From positions 1 to 17,404 of the forward strand of contig DETS01000023.1 of assembly GCA_002361735.1 (NCBI GenBank): DNA of 17,404 nt, in the 5' to 3' direction. Of this stretch, positions 14,558 through 17,404 are shown piece after piece; position 1 is the first letter of the stretch, and every line of letters starts with the position of its first letter. The stretch is from Lachnospiraceae bacterium UBA3282. GTDB lineage: Bacteria > Bacillota > Clostridia > Lachnospirales > Lachnospiraceae. The translations under genes and the position numbers were made by a program. A model generated the notes under the pieces. The model did no database searches, was not told where the DNA came from, and worked only from the letters and a program-made list of their open reading frames with translations.

Positions 14558-14830
14558 ATGAAAAAGACGATTATTACGGTAGTAGGAAAAGACACGGTGG
14601 GTATTATCGCAAAGGTATGCACATATCTTGCGCAGAATCAGATCAATATCCTCGATATCTCCCAGACCATCGTACAGGGTTTCTTTAACATGATGATGGT
14701 CGTGGACACGAATCTGACGAAAAAAGATTTCGGGGTGATCGTGGACGAGTTAAACGCGCTCGGCGATGAGATCGGGGTGGTCATCCGCTGCCAGAAGGAA
14801 GAAATCTTCGATCAGATGCACAGGATTTAG
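14558..14830 (+). CDS. ACT-domain protein (UPF0237 family)
   Basis: This 90-residue protein is a single ACT domain in the beta-alpha-beta-beta-alpha-beta order: TIITVVGKDTVGIIAKV, helix CTYLAQNQ, NILDISQTIVQGFFNMMMVVD, helix DFGVIVDELNALGDEIG, and VVIRCQKEEIF. The loop with GKDTVGI is where such domains usually bind a small ligand, often an amino acid. The UPF0237 group has no established function. AGAGG lies 6 nt before the ATG. The UPF0210 gene follows 14 nt downstream, a pairing seen in many Firmicutes and some archaea, which suggests a shared role, perhaps with the ACT protein as sensor. Confidence 0.92.
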   Translation: MKKTIITVVGKDTVGIIAKVCTYLAQNQINILDISQTIVQGFFNMMMVVDTNLTKKDFGVIVDELNALGDEIGVVIRCQKEEIFDQMHRI

Positions 14831-14844
14831 GGGGAAAGGCAATT

Positions 14845-16209
14845 ATGATAAATTTATTTGAAGTGGCTGAGACCAATGAGATGATCGCCAAGGAAAACCT
14901 TGACGTACGCACCATTACCCTTGGCATCAGCCTGTTAGACTGCATCGACGGGGATTTGAAAAAGGTCAATGAGAAGGTCTACGAAAAAATTACGACGACA
15001 GCAAAGGATTTGGTTAATGTCGGTAATGAGATTGAGAAAGAATTTGGAATACCGATAGTAAATAAGCGTATTTCGATTACACCGATGGCGCTTGTAGGCG
15101 GGGCGGCGTGTAAGAGCAGTGAAGATTTTGTGACACTGGCAAAGACCATGGATCGGGCAGCGCAGACGGTAGGGGTCAATCTGATCGGCGGCTATTCCGC
15201 GCTGGTGTCGAAGGGAATGACGTCGGCGGATGAACGGTTGATTCGTTCGATTCCACAGGCGCTGCATGAGACGGAGCGGGTGTGCAGTTCCGTGAATCTT
15301 GGTTCCACCAGAACGGGTATCAACATGGATGCGGTGCGTCTGATGGGGGATATCATTAAGGAGACAGCTGTGATCAGCAAAGACAAGGACAGCGCCGACT
15401 GTATGAAACTGGTGGTGTTCTGTAACGCGCCGGACGATAATCCCTTTATGGCGGGCGCCTTTCACGGCGTGACGGAAGCCGATACGGTGGTAAACGTCGG
15501 GGTCAGCGGTCCGGGTGTGGTGAAAACCGCTTTGCAGAAGGTGCGCGGTGAGAATTTCGAGGTGCTCTGCGAGACCATTAAAAAGACGGCATTTAAGGTG
15601 ACCAGAGTGGGACAGCTCGTGGCGCGAGAGGCTTCCCGGATGCTGGATGTTCCCTTTGGTATCGTAGATTTGTCCTTGGCGCCGACCCCTGCGGTGGGGG
15701 ACAGCGTGGCGGATATCTTATGTGAGATCGGGCTGGAATACGCGGGAGCGCCCGGTACGACGGCAGCGCTTGCCCTCTTAAACGATCAGGTGAAAAAGGG
15801 CGGTGTGATGGCTTCTTCTTATGTAGGGGGTTTAAGCGGTGCATTCATTCCCGTTAGTGAGGATCAGGGGATGATCGACGCCGTGACGGCAGGTGCGCTT
15901 ACGCTTGAGAAGCTGGAGGCAATGACCTGTGTCTGTTCTGTGGGGCTTGACATGATCGCGATTCCGGGAGATACGCCGAATACGACGATCGCGGGCATCA
16001 TAGCTGACGAGATGGCGATCGGCATGGTGAATCAAAAGACCACGGCGGTCCGCATTATCCCTGCCATCGGCAAGGGCGTGGGAGAAAAGGTAGAGTTTGG
16101 CGGACTGTTCGGTTACGCGCCGGTGATGCCCGTAAACGCTTTTTCCTGCGAAGCGTTTGTGAACCGCGGCGGACGGATTCCGGCACCGATTCACAGTTTC
16201 AAAAACTAA
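14845..16209 (+). CDS. UPF0210 / DUF711 family protein (PFL-like fold)
   Basis: This 454-residue cytoplasmic protein matches the UPF0210 (DUF711) family in length and motifs: NLFEVAETNEMIAKENLDVRTITLGIS at the start, RISITPMALVGGA, NLIGGYSALVSKGMT, VFCNAPDDNPFMAGAFHGV, NVGVSGPGVV and the C-terminal SCEAFVNRGGRIPAPIHS. Families of this type are placed near the pyruvate formate-lyase/ribonucleotide reductase ten-stranded barrel fold, but I see no C-terminal glycyl-radical motif, so radical chemistry should not be assumed. No reaction is established. GGGGGAAAGG precedes the ATG. It lies between the ACT-domain gene (14 nt) and the epimerase-like gene (56 nt) and is probably cotranscribed with both. 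Confidence 0.93.
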   Translation: MINLFEVAETNEMIAKENLDVRTITLGISLLDCIDGDLKKVNEKVYEKITTTAKDLVNVGNEIEKEFGIPIVNKRISITPMALVGGAACKSSEDFVTLAKTMDRAAQTVGVNLIGGYSALVSKGMTSADERLIRSIPQALHETERVCSSVNLGSTRTGINMDAVRLMGDIIKETAVISKDKDSADCMKLVVFCNAPDDNPFMAGAFHGVTEADTVVNVGVSGPGVVKTALQKVRGENFEVLCETIKKTAFKVTRVGQLVAREASRMLDVPFGIVDLSLAPTPAVGDSVADILCEIGLEYAGAPGTTAALALLNDQVKKGGVMASSYVGGLSGAFIPVSEDQGMIDAVTAGALTLEKLEAMTCVCSVGLDMIAIPGDTPNTTIAGIIADEMAIGMVNQKTTAVRIIPAIGKGVGEKVEFGGLFGYAPVMPVNAFSCEAFVNRGGRIPAPIHSFKN

Positions 16210-16265
16210 TCCCAAAAGCGGGTACAAAACAGCGCCGATATTGACAGGGAAGGACTGGGGGCAGC

Positions 16266-17174
16266 ATGAAACTTTTGGTGATTGGCGGTAGTTATTTTTA
16301 TGGCAGGGTCTTTGTCATGGAGGCGGTAAAAGAACATGCGGTCACGGTGTGGAACCGCGGCACTTATTCCATGGCAGATTTCGGGGTAAGGCAGATACAG
16401 GGCGACAGGCATGAAAGGACGGCAGCCTGTGAGGAAGACTGGGATGCGGTCATCGACTTCTGCGCCTATGCGCCTAAAGATATACGGAGTTTCGTTGAGA
16501 ATATGACGGGAAAGATCGGGCAGTATGTTTTGATCAGTACCGTGGACGTTTACAAGAGAGAACCCGCGGTGGTAAAGACGGAGGATACGCCGTTTGAGGA
16601 GTGGTCTTTTGCGGGAGAAGCGGGAATCTATATCGCCGGGAAAGTGGCATTGGAACGGGAGATCGTCGAAGTATGCGGCGCAAGGGAAATTTCTTATACA
16701 GTGCTTCGACCGGCAATCCTCTATGGACCTTACAATTATGCGCCCAGAGAGTCCGCTTATATCCAGATGCTTTTACAGAACCATGCCCTGCCGCGTTTTA
16801 CGGATGCGGACGGACGGTTTCAGTTTGTCTATGTAAAGGATGCGGCGCTTGCCATCCTCAAATGCCTCGGAAATGAGAAAGCATACGGACAGGCATATAA
16901 TCTCTGTCAGGATGAGATTGTTACCTACGAAAACTTTTTTAAGATGTTAAGGCAGGCAGCACAGCCGGAGGATTTGGAGGGGCTTACGGAAGTGCCGCTG
17001 ACGGTGGAACAGGCGGTGTCTCAGGGAGTACCCCTTCCTTTTCCGGCGACCGCGGCGGAGACGCATCTGTGTGATAATACAAAGGGGAAGACAGAACTGG
17101 GGCTTGTCTACACGGATTTCGAGGAAGGCATGAGGAGAACCTATCAGGCGTTTCGGGGTGTGTTTATACAATGA
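16266..17174 (+). CDS. NAD(P)-dependent epimerase/dehydratase-like (extended SDR) protein
   Basis: This 302-residue cytoplasmic protein has a Rossmann fold of the extended short-chain dehydrogenase type. The nucleotide-binding motif at the N-terminus is GGSYFYGR (residues 7-14), where the middle glycine of the usual GxxGxxG is Tyr10. This occurs in atypical members and is common in the CSP41-like/RNA-binding-type branch as a non-glycine. The VLIST strand (88-92) and the catalytic pair Tyr122-x3-Lys126 (YIAGK) are present, so it may be an active sugar-nucleotide enzyme. LRPAILYGPYNYAPRESAY and FVYVKDAALAILKCL match the family. Substrate unknown. GGGGG lies about 5 nt before the ATG. It is the last gene of the ACT-UPF0210 operon. 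Confidence 0.88.
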   Translation: MKLLVIGGSYFYGRVFVMEAVKEHAVTVWNRGTYSMADFGVRQIQGDRHERTAACEEDWDAVIDFCAYAPKDIRSFVENMTGKIGQYVLISTVDVYKREPAVVKTEDTPFEEWSFAGEAGIYIAGKVALEREIVEVCGAREISYTVLRPAILYGPYNYAPRESAYIQMLLQNHALPRFTDADGRFQFVYVKDAALAILKCLGNEKAYGQAYNLCQDEIVTYENFFKMLRQAAQPEDLEGLTEVPLTVEQAVSQGVPLPFPATAAETHLCDNTKGKTELGLVYTDFEEGMRRTYQAFRGVFIQ

Positions 17175-17216
17175 GGGCAGTACTGATTTTGTCTTTAGAG
17201 GAAATAAAAAGTGTGT

Positions 17217-17248
17217 AAAAAAACGTACGCATTGCGCGTACGTTTTTT
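17217..17248. terminator. Bidirectional intrinsic terminator
   Basis: An ACGTACGC/GCGTACGT stem (17223-17230, 17236-17243) with a 5-nt loop is flanked by seven A on the left and six T on the right. It can end transcription from the epimerase operon and from the minus-strand promoter at 17338-17366. Confidence 0.9.
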
Positions 17249-17331
17249 CGTAGAATTATTTTCTTCTGCGAAATTCAATGACCGTATCATTTCATATCAT
17301 TGGCTGTGTCATCAGGATTTATCACAATTTC
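17217..17331 (-). ncRNA. Candidate small RNA, about 115 nt
   Basis: A consensus promoter and a strong terminator on the minus strand bound about 115 nt with no convincing reading frame. Two short stems are visible inside: CAATGA/TCATTG and GAATT/AATTC, before the terminator hairpin. This layout is what an independently transcribed regulatory RNA would look like. I do not recognise it as a known family (not 6S, SRP RNA or tmRNA). It could instead be the leader of a lost gene. Confidence 0.45.
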
Positions 17332-17337
17332 TCATCA

Positions 17338-17366
17338 ATTATACCTAAAATGCGGATGTTTGTCAA
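17338..17366 (-). promoter_or_regulatory. Perfect sigma-A consensus promoter, minus strand
   Basis: On the minus strand TTGACA (17366-17361), a 17-nt spacer and TATAAT (17343-17338) match the consensus at all twelve positions with optimal spacing. It points left toward the bidirectional terminator, with no protein gene between. Confidence 0.85.
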
Positions 17367-17404
17367 ATTGCGTTTCTTCGTCGATAGCGTAAGTTTATTG
17401 TAGG

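Noticed and set aside
14845..16209. UPF0210 protein as an active glycyl-radical enzyme
   Set aside because: No glycyl-radical motif is visible near the C-terminus and no activating enzyme gene is nearby.
17217..17331. Short minus-strand peptide frames within the candidate small RNA
   Set aside because: The longest runs through the terminator hairpin, none has a ribosome binding site, and the others are under 12 codons.

Overview
The window looks like chromosome of a low-to-mid GC, spore-former-type Firmicute, most probably a Lachnospiraceae/Clostridia member. This rests on strong GGAGG-type ribosome binding sites with ATG, GTG and TTG starts, a DNA polymerase I whose 3'-5' exonuclease motifs are degenerate, a YitT membrane protein, a RsbU/SpoIIE-type phosphatase, an ACT + UPF0210 pair, and a WalJ-like protein. 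No rRNA, tRNA, CRISPR array or complete insertion sequence was seen.

Layout. Positions 1-555 are AT-rich and mosaic: the 3' end of an unidentified gene, a long inverted repeat, and a gene remnant without a start. Positions 556-1777 hold two minus-strand genes, a GNAT acetyltransferase and an XRE-type regulator. A strong divergent promoter then drives a dCMP deaminase and a YitT-family membrane protein (1956-3339). A secreted GH25 lysozyme follows (3565-4947), with its own promoter, a long leader that holds a good match to the WalR/YycF box, and a terminator.

Positions 5131-13474 form a tightly packed, co-directional block that looks like one operon: a zinc-finger (zf-HC2-like) membrane protein, polA, coaE, a large FtsA-like actin-family protein with a C-terminal extension, a WalJ/YycJ-like metallo-beta-lactamase-fold hydrolase, and a membrane-anchored PP2C phosphatase. 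It joins DNA repair, coenzyme A synthesis, and probable cell-division, cell-wall and signalling functions.

A soluble chemoreceptor-like protein (13650-14468) has its own promoter and terminator. An ACT-domain protein, a UPF0210 protein and an NAD-dependent epimerase-like protein follow as a second small operon (14558-17174), closed by a bidirectional terminator. To the right of that terminator, a perfect TTGACA-17-TATAAT promoter on the minus strand points back into it and defines a candidate small RNA of about 115 nt.

Most of the window is conserved core chromosome. The most interesting points are the multi-domain extension of the FtsA-like protein and its operon context, the candidate small RNA at the right end, the WalR-like box in the lysozyme leader, the reduced chemoreceptor, and the mosaic left edge. 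I found no defence system or biosynthetic cluster.
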